Origin: Saccharibacillus sp. O23
Lineage (GTDB): Bacteria; Bacillota; Bacilli; Paenibacillales; Paenibacillaceae
Assembly: GCF_002205895.1 (NCBI RefSeq)
Contig: NZ_NJDE01000009.1
Location: 310,001 to 374,000, forward strand
DNA: 64,000 nucleotides
Direction: 5' to 3'
In this document: positions 1 to 8,228 of the stretch, piece after piece
Position numbering within the stretch: position 1 is the first letter of the stretch
Layout of the letters: each line of letters begins with the position of its first letter
Translations under genes and position numbers: made by a program
The notes under the pieces: model-generated
Databases searched by the model: none
The model's input: the letters and a program-made list of their open reading frames with translations, nothing else
What the model was told of the DNA's origin: nothing

Positions 1-2
1 AA

Positions 3-3000
3 CCCGGAAATCTGACCGTCACCCGGACGGCAGGCACGCTGTACGACGAAGCATTGGCCGTATTGATGTACGAAGACGGCAGCCAGGTGACCGTCTACAA
101 TACCAATTCTTCCGACGGAGATTTTGCTTTGCCGGGTCGCGGCGGCGGCGGGGACATGGTGATCGTCAAATACGGTCCGGACGGTCTCCCCGTATGGACG
201 CAGGTCTATGGAAGTACAGGAACCGACTATGCGGCTTCGGTCAAGAAGACGTCCGACGGCGGCATCGTGATCGCAGGCCGGACCGACTCAAGCGATTGGG
301 TCAAATGGGGGAAGGAAGACGTTTTTCTGCTTAAATTGGACGGAGACGGCAATCAAGAATGGAGAAAATCGTACGGAAGCACAGGCAGAGATTATGCTTA
401 TCAAGTATTGGAAACGTCCGACGGGCATTTTCTGCTCTCGGGAAGTACGTCTCCTGCCAACGCGGGACAGGTCGCTCCTGCTCCGCAGCCGCGCGACGGG
501 GATTTTACGGGAATCACCAAAGAAGGCGACTGCGGATTTATCCTTAAAGTATCTGCCGAAGACGGAACGTTAACAGCCAAAAATATGATCGGGAACAAAG
601 GGTATTCCAGCGTGCAGACCGTCGTCGAGACTTCGGAAGGTTATCTCGTCTCGGGCCAATCTTCCGGACAAGAAGGAGATTTTAGCGGGTTTCAATCGGC
701 CGGTTACGGCATTTACGATATTTATGTAGCCAACTTGAATCGGGAAGACTTGTCGATCGGCAGCATCAAGCAGTTCGGCGGTTCGCAGGCCGAACAACCG
801 TACTTCTCGGTCCGCTCGGCGTATCCCGACTCTCCCGGCGTAGTCATCGCGGGCCGGACGACTTCGAGCGATACGGATATGGATAACGGCACGCCGATCG
901 GAGCCGGAGGCTCCAATCCGTTTATCGCCAAGTTCTCGGAAGACGGGACCAAAGAGTGGGTGCTGCGCATTCCTCCGACGGTAGACAGCCATGACGCCGA
1001 AGCCGGCGGACTGTTTCAATCGCGCGACGGCACCTATATTCTGGCTGTCAACGAAGCTTTCGAGAATTGGAACAAAGGGCTTATCGTATTATATAAGATC
1101 AATGCGCTCGATCCCGCGAATATTACGTATACCAAGATCGGCGAAGTCGGCGGGGATGCGTATTATTACTCCGACGGTTTTGCGCTTCAAGATGACCAAC
1201 TGATCGGATTCGGCGTAGACAGCACTTACGACTCCGATTACGACGCGATTCGTTACCGTTTTACCGAACTGCCGGAAATTCCGTATCAACTTCAACCGGC
1301 CGCGAAACCGACAGCCGATCCGACTAGCGGCGCAGTGATGCCGGGAAGCAAAGTCGCGCTTTCCACGTCCACTCCGGATGCGGAAATTTATTACACGACC
1401 GACGGAACCGATCCGCTCAAAGGCCTTTTCTATACCGATCCCATCGAGGTGACGGACGGCATGAACCTCCGGGCGATTGCCACGAAAAAAGGCATGGCCG
1501 TCAGTTCCGAGATGAACGAAACGTATACGGTCTTCGCGCCGCCGGCTGCACCGCTCGTGACGGCCGACGACGAAGCCAACAAGATGAACGGAGAGCTTGA
1601 GTCGACGGAATATTCCGTCGATAACGGAACGAACTGGACGGCTTACGATCCGGAAAACGAACCTCTATTCGAAGGAACCGTGACGGTTCTGGTGCGGATC
1701 AAAGCCGGAACAAAGGGCAATCCGCTGCCGGGGGAAAAGGCGACGCTGAATTTTACGCCTAATGCGACGAATCCGATGCCGAACGATCCGACACCGACGA
1801 ATCCGACGCCGAACGATCCGACACCGACGAATCCGACGCCGAACGATCCGACACCGACGAATCCGACGCCGAACAATCCGACACCGACGAATCCGGTGCT
1901 GAACGATCCGCCGTCAACGAATCCGATGCCGACGAACCCGACACCAAGTACTCTGAAGCCGTCCGTTCCGGCCGTCAAGCAGTTGACGGTGCGCGTGGAG
2001 ACCGGCAGCGTCGATAACGGAGCGGTCGTAGGCACTACGCCGATCACGCGCACGACCGATCCGTCGGGACGAGTCAGCGATCAGGTCGAACTGACGCCTG
2101 AACGTGCCGAATCGGCTCTGTCGGCCGTGAAATCGGCCGGACAGCAGACTGCCCGCGTCATGATTCCCGACGAACAGGATGAAGTCTCTCAGACCGAAGT
2201 GAGCGTACCGCAAGCGGCAGTTTCCTCGATCGGCGCATCTGACGTGAATCTGGAGATCTTTACGGAAAACGCGCGAATTTTCGTTCCGCAAACTTCGCTG
2301 GACGGTTTTGCGAACGATTTGTATTTCAGACTGATTCCGGTAAAGACCGAGCAGCAGCGAAGCGAACTGGTCAAACGCGTAAAAAGCGAACCGTTGATCC
2401 AATCGCTTGCCGGCAGCAAATCGGCGGAAGTCGTAGCCAGACCGATGACGATCGAGACCAATATGCAGAGCCGTCCGGTAGATCTTACCCTGCCGCTGCG
2501 CGATACCGTACTGCCTGCGAACGAACAGGCCCGCGATGCTTACCTGTCGGATCTTCTGGTGTATATCGAACACGGCGACGGAGAGAAAGCGCTCGTGCAG
2601 CCGAAAGTCGTCGAGTACAAAGCCGGTCAGATCGGCTTGCAATTCGGAGTATCCAAATTCAGTACTTTCTCGATCCTGCATATGGAAGGTTGGCGCGATT
2701 CCGGACATGCCGCTTATATGAAAGGCTTCCCGGACGGTTCTTTCCGGCCTGACGCTTCCGTTACGCGGGCGCAAATGGCAGCTATTCTGGCGCGCAATCT
2801 CGGTTTCGGACAGCAGTCCGGCAAGCTCGCGTCTTCCGCATTGCCTTCCGACGTCCGTTCCTCGCATTGGGCGGCCGAAGACATCCGCTTTGTCCGTTCT
2901 CAAGGGCTGATGATCGGCGATCCCGACGGCGGTTTCCGGCCGGATGCTCCGATCTCCCGAAGCGAAATGGCGATGCTGACGGCCGCGCTGCAAAAAGCGA

Positions 3001-3332
3001 ACGGTGAAGGCAGCGTCGATGCGGCATCGCCGAACCGTTTTGCGGATGTGTCTGCCGGTCATTGGGCGGCAGACGCGATCGGCGCCGCGGCAGCATCCGG
3101 CGTGTTCACCGGTTATGCGGACGGCACGTTCAAGCCGAAAGATCTGTTGACCAGAGCGGAAGCCGTAACGGCGATCAACCGGATGCTGGATCGAACGGAC
3201 GGCGTTTCTTCCGTTCAACCGGTCTGGGCCGACGTTCCGACCTCGCATTGGGCTTCGGAAGCGATCGAAGAAGCGTCGCAAGATCATTATTACGTGCGTC
3301 TCGAAGACGGCACGCAAGTCAGAATCGATTAG
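3..3332 (+). CDS. SLH-domain surface protein, 5' end outside window
   Basis: The reading frame is open from base 3, so the true start and presumably the signal peptide lie upstream; the TTG at 54 is only the first start-like codon. The N-terminal part has repeated segments of the form W-x-YG-x-G-x-DYA followed by TSDGG and G-x-T, like a WD/propeller-type surface repeat. Around nt 1300-1535 is a chitobiase/hexosaminidase C-terminal-like (CHB_HEX_C) domain with IYYTTDGTDP. A Pro/Thr/Asn linker follows (nt 1767-1946). The C-terminus carries three SLH repeats (near nt 2700-2810, 2850-2990, 3040-3190, each with F-x-PDGxFxPD-x-x-x-TRAE/Q) and a truncated fourth ending the protein. SLH repeats bind pyruvylated secondary cell wall polymer, so this is a cell-surface protein. 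The ligand or enzymatic role is unknown. Confidence 0.85.
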   Translation, partial: PGNLTVTRTAGTLYDEALAVLMYEDGSQVTVYNTNSSDGDFALPGRGGGGDMVIVKYGPDGLPVWTQVYGSTGTDYAASVKKTSDGGIVIAGRTDSSDWVKWGKEDVFLLKLDGDGNQEWRKSYGSTGRDYAYQVLETSDGHFLLSGSTSPANAGQVAPAPQPRDGDFTGITKEGDCGFILKVSAEDGTLTAKNMIGNKGYSSVQTVVETSEGYLVSGQSSGQEGDFSGFQSAGYGIYDIYVANLNREDLSIGSIKQFGGSQAEQPYFSVRSAYPDSPGVVIAGRTTSSDTDMDNGTPIGAGGSNPFIAKFSEDGTKEWVLRIPPTVDSHDAEAGGLFQSRDGTYILAVNEAFENWNKGLIVLYKINALDPANITYTKIGEVGGDAYYYSDGFALQDDQLIGFGVDSTYDSDYDAIRYRFTELPEIPYQLQPAAKPTADPTSGAVMPGSKVALSTSTPDAEIYYTTDGTDPLKGLFYTDPIEVTDGMNLRAIATKKGMAVSSEMNETYTVFAPPAAPLVTADDEANKMNGELESTEYSVDNGTNWTAYDPENEPLFEGTVTVLVRIKAGTKGNPLPGEKATLNFTPNATNPMPNDPTPTNPTPNDPTPTNPTPNDPTPTNPTPNNPTPTNPVLNDPPSTNPMPTNPTPSTLKPSVPAVKQLTVRVETGSVDNGAVVGTTPITRTTDPSGRVSDQVELTPERAESALSAVKSAGQQTARVMIPDEQDEVSQTEVSVPQAAVSSIGASDVNLEIFTENARIFVPQTSLDGFANDLYFRLIPVKTEQQRSELVKRVKSEPLIQSLAGSKSAEVVARPMTIETNMQSRPVDLTLPLRDTVLPANEQARDAYLSDLLVYIEHGDGEKALVQPKVVEYKAGQIGLQFGVSKFSTFSILHMEGWRDSGHAAYMKGFPDGSFRPDASVTRAQMAAILARNLGFGQQSGKLASSALPSDVRSSHWAAEDIRFVRSQGLMIGDPDGGFRPDAPISRSEMAMLTAALQKANGEGSVDAASPNRFADVSAGHWAADAIGAAAASGVFTGYADGTFKPKDLLTRAEAVTAINRMLDRTDGVSSVQPVWADVPTSHWASEAIEEASQDHYYVRLEDGTQVRID
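1767..1946 (+). repeat. 30-bp in-frame tandem repeat (TNPTPNDPTP linker)
   Basis: Units begin at 1767, 1797, 1827, 1857, 1887 and a degenerate 1917. Units starting at 1797 and 1827 are identical over 30 bp. Each unit encodes ten residues of the type T-N-P-T-P-N-D-P-T-P. This gives a stiff, extended spacer between the ligand-type domains and the wall-binding SLH part. Copy number is likely to vary by slippage; because the unit is 30 bp, changes stay in frame. Confidence 0.9.
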
Positions 3333-3396
3333 GCGGAAGCGACCGTTTTCGGTTTCGCCGCATGAACCTTAATCGCTATATCGAACGTTACGGATC

Positions 3397-3430
3397 GGCT
3401 GTCGAGATATTCTCGGCAGCCTTTTCGTTT
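3397..3430 (+). terminator. Intrinsic terminator after the SLH gene
   Basis: Stem 3397-3407 (GGCTGTCGAGA) pairs with 3412-3421 (CTCGGCAGCC), followed by TTTTCGTTT. It ends transcription of the SLH gene before fabV. The rest of 3333-3626 holds only a likely fabV promoter with an extended -10 (TGTTACAAT, 3525-3533). Confidence 0.7.
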
Positions 3431-3626
3431 GATCCGGCCCGTATTTCATTCGACACAAATTCTCGTTCCGCATGCCTTGCGCAAGGACAAAACGAACAAG
3501 AAGAGTGCTTCATTTCGAAAAAATTGTTACAATAAACGGATGGAAAACACGAAACGGCCGGTGCGTTCGCGTTTGGCGCGATGAATCGGCCTGTTATCAA
3601 AGAAGCGAAAAGCGAGGGACAATCCC

Positions 3627-4835
3627 ATGATCATCAAACCCAGAACGCGCGGTTTTATCTGCACGACCGCCCACCCGGACGGCTGCGCCGCGCAGGTTCA
3701 ACAACAAATCGACTATATCGCGGCTAAACCGCGTCTGGAAGGCCCGCGGAACGTGCTCGTGATCGGCGCTTCGACCGGTTACGGGCTGGCGGCCCGGATC
3801 GCCGCAGCGTTCGGCGCGGGAGCGGCGACCGTAGGCGTATACCGCCCGAGCAAGAGCAGCGATACCCGTACGGCTTCGGCAGGCTGGTACAATTCGGCCG
3901 CGTTCGAGCGCAAAGCGGAAGAAGCCGGACTGAAATCGTTCAGCGTGACCGGCGACGCTTTTGCCGACGAGACCAAAGCGAAGACCGTCGAAGTGATCAG
4001 AGCCGAACTGGGTCAAGTCGACTTGGTCGTGTACAGCGTCGCTACGGCTCGCCGGACGGACCCGGCCACAGGCGAGACGGTCAACTCCGTACTCAAGCCG
4101 ATCGGCCCTGCATACACCAACAAAACGGTGAATTTTCATACCGGCGAAGTCAGCGAAGTGACGCTCGAATCGGCGACGGAAGAAGAGATTGCCGCGACGG
4201 TAACCGTCATGGGCGGCGACGATTGGCAGCTGTGGATCGACGCGCTGCGCGAAGGCGGCGTGCTGGCGGACGGCGCGACGACGATCGCTTACTCGTATAT
4301 CGGTCCGGAATTGACCAAGCCGATCTACCGCGAAGGGACGATCGGTCGGGCCAAAGACCATCTGGAAGCGACGGCGCATCGTCTCGGCGAGCAGCTCTCT
4401 TCGACCGGCGGCCGGGCTTACGTGTCGGTCAGCAAAGCGCTGGTCACGCAGTCGAGCTCGGCGATTCCGGTCGTGCCGCTGTACGTCTCGGCGCTGTACA
4501 AAGTCATGAAAGCCAAAGGGCTGCATGAAGGCTGCATCGAGCAGACGCATCGTTTGTTCGCGGAACGTCTGTACGCGGGCGGCGAAGTGCCGACCGACGA
4601 AGAAGGCCGCATCCGTATCGACGATTGGGAGATGCGCGAAGACGTGCAAGCCGAAGTGGCCGACGTTTGGTCGCGGATTTCTTCGGACAACGTGGAAGAA
4701 CTGAGCGATCTGGCCGGATACCGCAAAGAATTTTTCGGTCTGTTCGGGTTCGAAACGGAAGGCGTGGATTACGAAGCGGATACGAGTCCGAACGTGGACA
4801 TGCCGGAAGGACGCCGTTTTTCCGCCGGGGAGTAA
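3627..4835 (+). CDS. fabV: FabV-type enoyl-ACP / trans-2-enoyl-CoA reductase (NADH)
   Basis: The 402-residue protein begins MIIKPRTRGFICTTAHPDGC, the characteristic FabV N-terminus. It has the dinucleotide-binding loop GASTGYGL (about residues 50-57) and the FabV Y-x8-K catalytic spacing in AYSYIGPELTK. Length matches the family (about 400). FabV catalyses the last reduction of the fatty-acid elongation cycle and is insensitive to triclosan in characterised Gram-negative members. Start ATG 3627 has a GAGGGAC ribosome site. It is a single-gene unit. FabV is best known from Gammaproteobacteria and is patchy in Firmicutes, so it may replace or back up FabI here; whether another enoyl reductase exists cannot be seen in this window. 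Confidence 0.93.
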   Translation: MIIKPRTRGFICTTAHPDGCAAQVQQQIDYIAAKPRLEGPRNVLVIGASTGYGLAARIAAAFGAGAATVGVYRPSKSSDTRTASAGWYNSAAFERKAEEAGLKSFSVTGDAFADETKAKTVEVIRAELGQVDLVVYSVATARRTDPATGETVNSVLKPIGPAYTNKTVNFHTGEVSEVTLESATEEEIAATVTVMGGDDWQLWIDALREGGVLADGATTIAYSYIGPELTKPIYREGTIGRAKDHLEATAHRLGEQLSSTGGRAYVSVSKALVTQSSSAIPVVPLYVSALYKVMKAKGLHEGCIEQTHRLFAERLYAGGEVPTDEEGRIRIDDWEMREDVQAEVADVWSRISSDNVEELSDLAGYRKEFFGLFGFETEGVDYEADTSPNVDMPEGRRFSAGE

Positions 4836-4975
4836 CGAACCGATCGTTTCGGGCGTTTAACGGATAAGGCGGGCGAAGCGTCGAAACGTACAGGCTTTTC
4901 AAGCTTGCGGAACCTTTTGCGATTTCGCGCTATGCTCCTGCCCGCCTGAATGTTGTTCCGAAAGGAGGAGATTCG

Positions 4976-5368
4976 GTGCGAATGATCGACCGGCATTTCG
5001 CGACGATCAGTTGGATTTGGATCGCGTCGACCGCTTTGAGTTTGTTCGCGTTCGAAGGCGCGCTTGCGATGCCGCTGCTGCTGATCTATGCGCTGCTGAA
5101 CGTGCTGCGCTACCGGCAGGCGTGCGCTTCGGTGCTCCGGCGCACGACGCCGAAGCAAAAAGGAGGCCTGCTGCTTTCTTTTGCCGCTGCCGTCGCGTCC
5201 GCCTTCGTGCTCGTGTGGTACGGAGGACGTCTGCTGCAAGGTCTGGGAGCCGGCGAAGCCGTGCTTTACGTATGGATCGCGATCGTGATCTTCGGCTGCG
5301 TGTTTCTGCTGCGGGCGGCTCTTCTGCGCTTCAGACTTTTTCACGGCATGGAAAACGGTTCGCGGTAA
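4976..5368 (+). CDS. Small hypothetical membrane protein
   Basis: 130 residues, GTG start at 4976 preceded by AAAGGAGGAG (4961-4970). Hydrophobicity suggests four membrane segments (about residues 10-28, 30-46, 66-85, 93-112), with a basic loop RYRQACASVLRRTTPKQK between the second and third. No family recognised. It stands alone between fabV and a terminator, so function cannot be inferred from context. Confidence 0.75.
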   Translation: MRMIDRHFATISWIWIASTALSLFAFEGALAMPLLLIYALLNVLRYRQACASVLRRTTPKQKGGLLLSFAAAVASAFVLVWYGGRLLQGLGAGEAVLYVWIAIVIFGCVFLLRAALLRFRLFHGMENGSR

Positions 5369-5417
5369 CCTGAATCCTTTTATCGATTAGGTAGGTACGA
5401 TGATCTCTCCGCATCAA

Positions 5418-5456
5418 AACGGACAGTCGCGCATAAGCGTACTGTCCGTTTTTTTA
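5418..5456 (+). terminator. Intrinsic terminator
   Basis: AACGGACAGT (5418-5427) pairs perfectly with ACTGTCCGTT (5441-5450), followed by a run of T. It closes the small membrane-protein transcript ahead of the convergent marR gene. Confidence 0.9.
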
Positions 5457-5510
5457 TCGGATCGGCGGGATGTTCCGGCATAAGCAGGGTAAAAAAGAAC
5501 AGCCGCCGCT

Positions 5511-5924
5511 TCAGTCCTCGTAGAGTTTGCGCAGCAGTCCTTTCAGCGTCGCTTCTTCTTCCGCGGTCAGGTTGCGGGTGACGACGGCGTTATGTTCTTC
5601 CATGAGTTTTTGCAGAACGGGACGGATGTCCAAGCCTTTTTGCGTGGGATATAGCAGATAGGAGCGGCGATCCTGCTCGTCGGCCCGCCGTTCGATATAA
5701 CCTTCCCGTTCCAGATTCTGCACGGCGCGAGCGGTGGTGGCTTTATCGAATTTGAGGTCGATGGTCAACTGGTCTTGGCGAATGCCGGGATGCTCCAGAA
5801 TATTTTTGAGAAAAGCATGCTGGCCGCCGAGACCGTAAGGCTTGAGTCTCTGGGTCAGACGCTTTTGATTTTGGCGGTACAGCAGCGAAATCCATTTGCC
5901 GATCGGATAAGATTCGTTAGTCAT
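5511..5924 (-). CDS. MarR-family transcriptional regulator
   Basis: About 137 residues from the preferred start. Winged-helix MarR fold: a dimerisation helix, then FLKNILEHPGIRQDQLTIDLKFDKATTARAV as helix-turn-helix, and a wing with ERRADEQDRRSYLLYPTQKG, the D-x-R-D/S-x-R motif typical of MarR. A GTG at 5933 extends the frame but overlaps the AAAGGAG ribosome site, so the ATG at 5924 (6-nt spacing) is chosen. It is divergent from a 14-TM exporter, a classic local repressor-efflux arrangement. A perfect 15-bp palindrome (5941-5955) sits just upstream of its own ribosome site. Confidence 0.88.
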   Translation of the reverse strand: MTNESYPIGKWISLLYRQNQKRLTQRLKPYGLGGQHAFLKNILEHPGIRQDQLTIDLKFDKATTARAVQNLEREGYIERRADEQDRRSYLLYPTQKGLDIRPVLQKLMEEHNAVVTRNLTAEEEATLKGLLRKLYED

Positions 5925-5940
5925 GCGGGGCACTCCTTTC

Positions 5941-5955
5941 TGTAAAGATTTTACA
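5941..5955. promoter_or_regulatory. Palindromic operator candidate upstream of marR
   Basis: TGTAAA-GAT-TTTACA, perfect 6-bp arms with a 3-bp centre, directly upstream of the marR ribosome site. MarR-family proteins typically bind 14-20 bp inverted repeats and repress themselves, so autoregulation is likely. Its sequence differs from the two GTTGCG palindromes on the exporter side, so which palindrome belongs to MarR is open. Confidence 0.55.
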
Positions 5956-5960
5956 ATAAT

Positions 5961-6066
5961 GGTACCTTGACCGCTTAAGACGTTAGGTTACGCCCCTCGA
6001 AAACGCGCTAAACCCGTGCGCGTTTCCGATGAACGCAATCCTTAAATTCAATGCGGTCAAGGTACT
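5961..6066. repeat. Dispersed stem-loop element, copy A
   Basis: Begins GGTACCTTGACCGC and ends with its near-exact reverse complement GCGGTCAAGGTACT (13 of 14). Inside is a second hairpin, AACGCGC (5' arm) with GCGCGTT (3' arm). Related copies lie at 9243-9339, 9345-9404 and 26824-26932, sharing a core like TTAGG-x-TACGCyCCyCGAA and GTGCG-x-GTTTC. It sits between marR and the exporter promoter, ending 15 bp before the first operator. Likely a MITE or REP-like element; no coding capacity. Confidence 0.7.
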
Positions 6067-6081
6067 AGTATAAAGAAAAAT

Positions 6082-6140
6082 GGTTGCGTTCGCAACCGTT
6101 ATGGCGTACACTGAACGAGTCTGATCGTTGCGTACGCAAC
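6082..6140 (+). promoter_or_regulatory. Exporter promoter with two GTTGCG-type operators
   Basis: -35 TTGCGT (6084-6089), 17-bp spacer, -10 TACACT (6107-6112). Operator 1 is GGTTGCG-TT-CGCAACC (6082-6097) and covers the -35. Operator 2 is GTTGCGTACGCAAC (6127-6140), a perfect 14-bp palindrome just downstream of the start of transcription. Centres are about 44 bp apart. This double-operator layout predicts tight repression of the exporter, probably by the divergent MarR protein. Confidence 0.75.
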
Positions 6141-6162
6141 CAAAAAGAGCGGAGGTGTCAGC

Positions 6163-7674
6163 ATGAGTCCGGCCATTTCTTCTTATCAGGACGATCCTTC
6201 GGTGCAGCAGCGCCGCTGGTCGGTCCTGATCATTCTGAATTTGTTTACGTTTATGGCGACCCTCGACGGCAGCATCGTCAATGTGGCGCTTCCGTCGATC
6301 TCGAAAAGTCTGGGCTTGGAGTTGGGGCATGCCCAGTGGATCTCGAGCATCTATCTGATGGCGATCTGCTCGTTCATTCTGCTGTTCGGGCGTCTCGGCG
6401 ACATTTTCGGCAAGATCCGGATCTTCCGGATCGGCACGATCGTGTTCGTTGTCGGTTCGCTGTTATGCGGCCTGAGCGGATCGTTGGCGACGCTCGTCGC
6501 AGCTCGAATCGTACAGGCCATCGGCGCGTCGATGACCATGGCCAACAGCCAAGGCATCGTGACGGATATTTTCCCCGCCAACGAACGCGGCAAAGCGCTC
6601 GGTCTCGTCGGTACGTTCGTCTCGCTCGGCAGCATCGCCGGTCCGGGGATCGGCGGCTTGATGGTCTCGTCGCTCGGCTGGGAATCGATCTTCTGGATCA
6701 ACGTGCCGCTCGGCCTGATCGCGATCCTGCTCGGCTGGAAACTGCTGCCCCGCGATATCCGCACATCGAAAAAAAGCGTCGACGGCGCGGGCAGCCTGCT
6801 GTTCGCCGGGTTTATCGTTTCGTTGATCGCGGCGATCCTGCTCGGTCAAGAATGGGGCTACGGCGATTGGCGCATCCTGGCGCTGCTGGCGTTCGCGGCC
6901 GCCTCGTTCCTCGTCTTCCTGCGCATCGAATCGCGGATCGGGGAACCGATGCTGGATCTGAGCTTGTTCCGCAATCCGCTGTTCTCGCTGAGCATCCTGT
7001 GCGGATTCTTGGTGTTCGTCAGCATGTTCTGCTACAACATCATCGCGCCTTTCTACCTTCAATCGATTCTCGGTTTGTCGCCGAGCAGCGCGGGCTGGAT
7101 GATGATGATCTACCCGCTGGTGATGGTCGTGGTCGCGCCGATCAGCGGGGCCATGTCCGACCGGTTCGGCTCGGAATGGCTGACGTTTATCGGGCTGCTG
7201 CTCATGGTCGGCGCGCAGGCGGGATTGTCGTCGCTGCATGAAGGCAGCACGCTGATCACGGTCGGTTCGTTTATCGCGCTGCTCGGGCTCGGCGGAGGCA
7301 TGTTCCAATCGCCGAACAACTCGCTGGTCATGTCGACGGTTCCGCGTCCGCGTCTCGGCGTCGCGGGCAGCGTCAACTCGCTGATCCGCAATCTCGGCAT
7401 GGTCGTCGGCATCGCGGTCGCGACCACGACGCTGTTCGGCGTGATGAGCGGACAGGCGGGGCAGCGGGTAACCGGCTTGATCCCGGGCCGCCCGGATATT
7501 TTCCTCGCCGGTATGCATGTCGTCTTCACCGTCTCGGCGTCGATCTGCGTGCTCGGCGCGCTGCTGACGGGCTGGCGCCTGTTCACGCGGAAGCGGCGGG
7601 GAGGCGAGGGCGAACCGGAAGGCGCGGGCGGCGGCCGGAAAGCTTCCGGTCAAACCGGTGGCGCGGCGGGGTGA
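6163..7674 (+). CDS. DHA2-type 14-TM drug/H+ antiporter (MFS)
   Basis: 503 residues, ATG at 6163 with GGAGGTG. Has the DHA2 motif LDGSIVNVALPSI in the first membrane segment (about residues 31-43), the loop motif GRLGDIFGKIR (about residues 75-85), and enough hydrophobic stretches for 14 membrane segments, as in EmrB/QacA proteins. The C-terminal tail is a basic and glycine-rich cytoplasmic extension. It exports small lipophilic compounds in exchange for protons. Two palindromic operators overlap and follow its promoter, and marR is divergent, so it is probably induced by its own substrate. Substrate unknown. Confidence 0.9.
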   Translation: MSPAISSYQDDPSVQQRRWSVLIILNLFTFMATLDGSIVNVALPSISKSLGLELGHAQWISSIYLMAICSFILLFGRLGDIFGKIRIFRIGTIVFVVGSLLCGLSGSLATLVAARIVQAIGASMTMANSQGIVTDIFPANERGKALGLVGTFVSLGSIAGPGIGGLMVSSLGWESIFWINVPLGLIAILLGWKLLPRDIRTSKKSVDGAGSLLFAGFIVSLIAAILLGQEWGYGDWRILALLAFAAASFLVFLRIESRIGEPMLDLSLFRNPLFSLSILCGFLVFVSMFCYNIIAPFYLQSILGLSPSSAGWMMMIYPLVMVVVAPISGAMSDRFGSEWLTFIGLLLMVGAQAGLSSLHEGSTLITVGSFIALLGLGGGMFQSPNNSLVMSTVPRPRLGVAGSVNSLIRNLGMVVGIAVATTTLFGVMSGQAGQRVTGLIPGRPDIFLAGMHVVFTVSASICVLGALLTGWRLFTRKRRGGEGEPEGAGGGRKASGQTGGAAG

Positions 7675-7680
7675 GTCGAC

Positions 7681-8132
7681 GCCGAACCTGCCGAAATCCG
7701 TCCGCCCAGCCTCGCTACGTTGACGAAAAAGCAACGTAGCCGCGTGGAACTAGCGTTTTTGGCGAGCTAGATTGCTTTTTAAGCAACGTAGAACGCCGAA
7801 CGTACCGAAATCCGTCTGCCCAGCCTCGCTACGTTGACGGAAAAGCAACGTAGCGGCGCAGAATCACCTTTTTGGGCGAGCTAGATTGCTTTTTAAGCAA
7901 CGTAGAACGCCGAACATGCCGAAATCCGTCCGCCGAGCCCCGCTACGTTGACGAAAAAGCAACGTAGCGCGCGGAACCGCCGTTTTGGGCGAGCTAGATT
8001 GCCTTTTAAGCAACGTAGAACGCCGAACATGCCGAAATCCGTCCGCCGAGCCCTTCTACGTTGACGAAAAAGCAACGTAGCGGCGCGGAATCACCGTTTT
8101 GGGCGAGCTAGATTGCCTTTTCGTCAATCCGG
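7681..8132. repeat. 114-bp tandem array of alternating 25-bp palindromes (array 1)
   Basis: Four units start at 7681, 7795, 7909 and 8022 (periods 114, 114, 113; the last unit is incomplete). Each unit holds a type-1 palindrome CTACGTTG-N9-CAACGTAG (starts 7715, 7829, 7943, 8056) and a type-2 form CTAGATTG-N9-CAACGTAG (starts 7767, 7881, 7994, 8108, the last cut short). Distances alternate 52, 62, 52, 62, 51, 62, 52 bp. The N9 of type 1 is A-rich and that of type 2 is T-rich, so they are opposite orientations of one motif. No convincing coding region lies here. Confidence 0.9.
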
Positions 8133-8144
8133 CCGATGACGCGC

Positions 8145-8195
8145 AAAGACTTTATCGTCTCTCCCCGAACGGGAAGGAGCGATAAAGTCTTTTTT
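8145..8195. terminator. Terminator-like hairpin beside the nuclease gene
   Basis: AAAGACTTTATCG (8145-8157) pairs with CGATAAAGTCTTT (8180-8192), flanked by A-rich sequence on the left and a run of T on the right. It probably ends the minus-strand nuclease transcript and blocks read-through from the plus strand. Confidence 0.75.
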
Positions 8196-8228
8196 GCGAT
8201 AAATAACGTGAAAGCTAGCCGGAACCCT

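Noticed and set aside
1759-2053. Minus-strand Gly/Val or Ser/Asp repeat ORFs opposite the SLH linker
   Set aside because: They merely mirror the 30-bp tandem repeat of the plus-strand gene.
7681-8132. CRISPR array
   Set aside because: Repeats are palindromes alternating in orientation, intervening DNA is itself repeated, and no cas genes are near.
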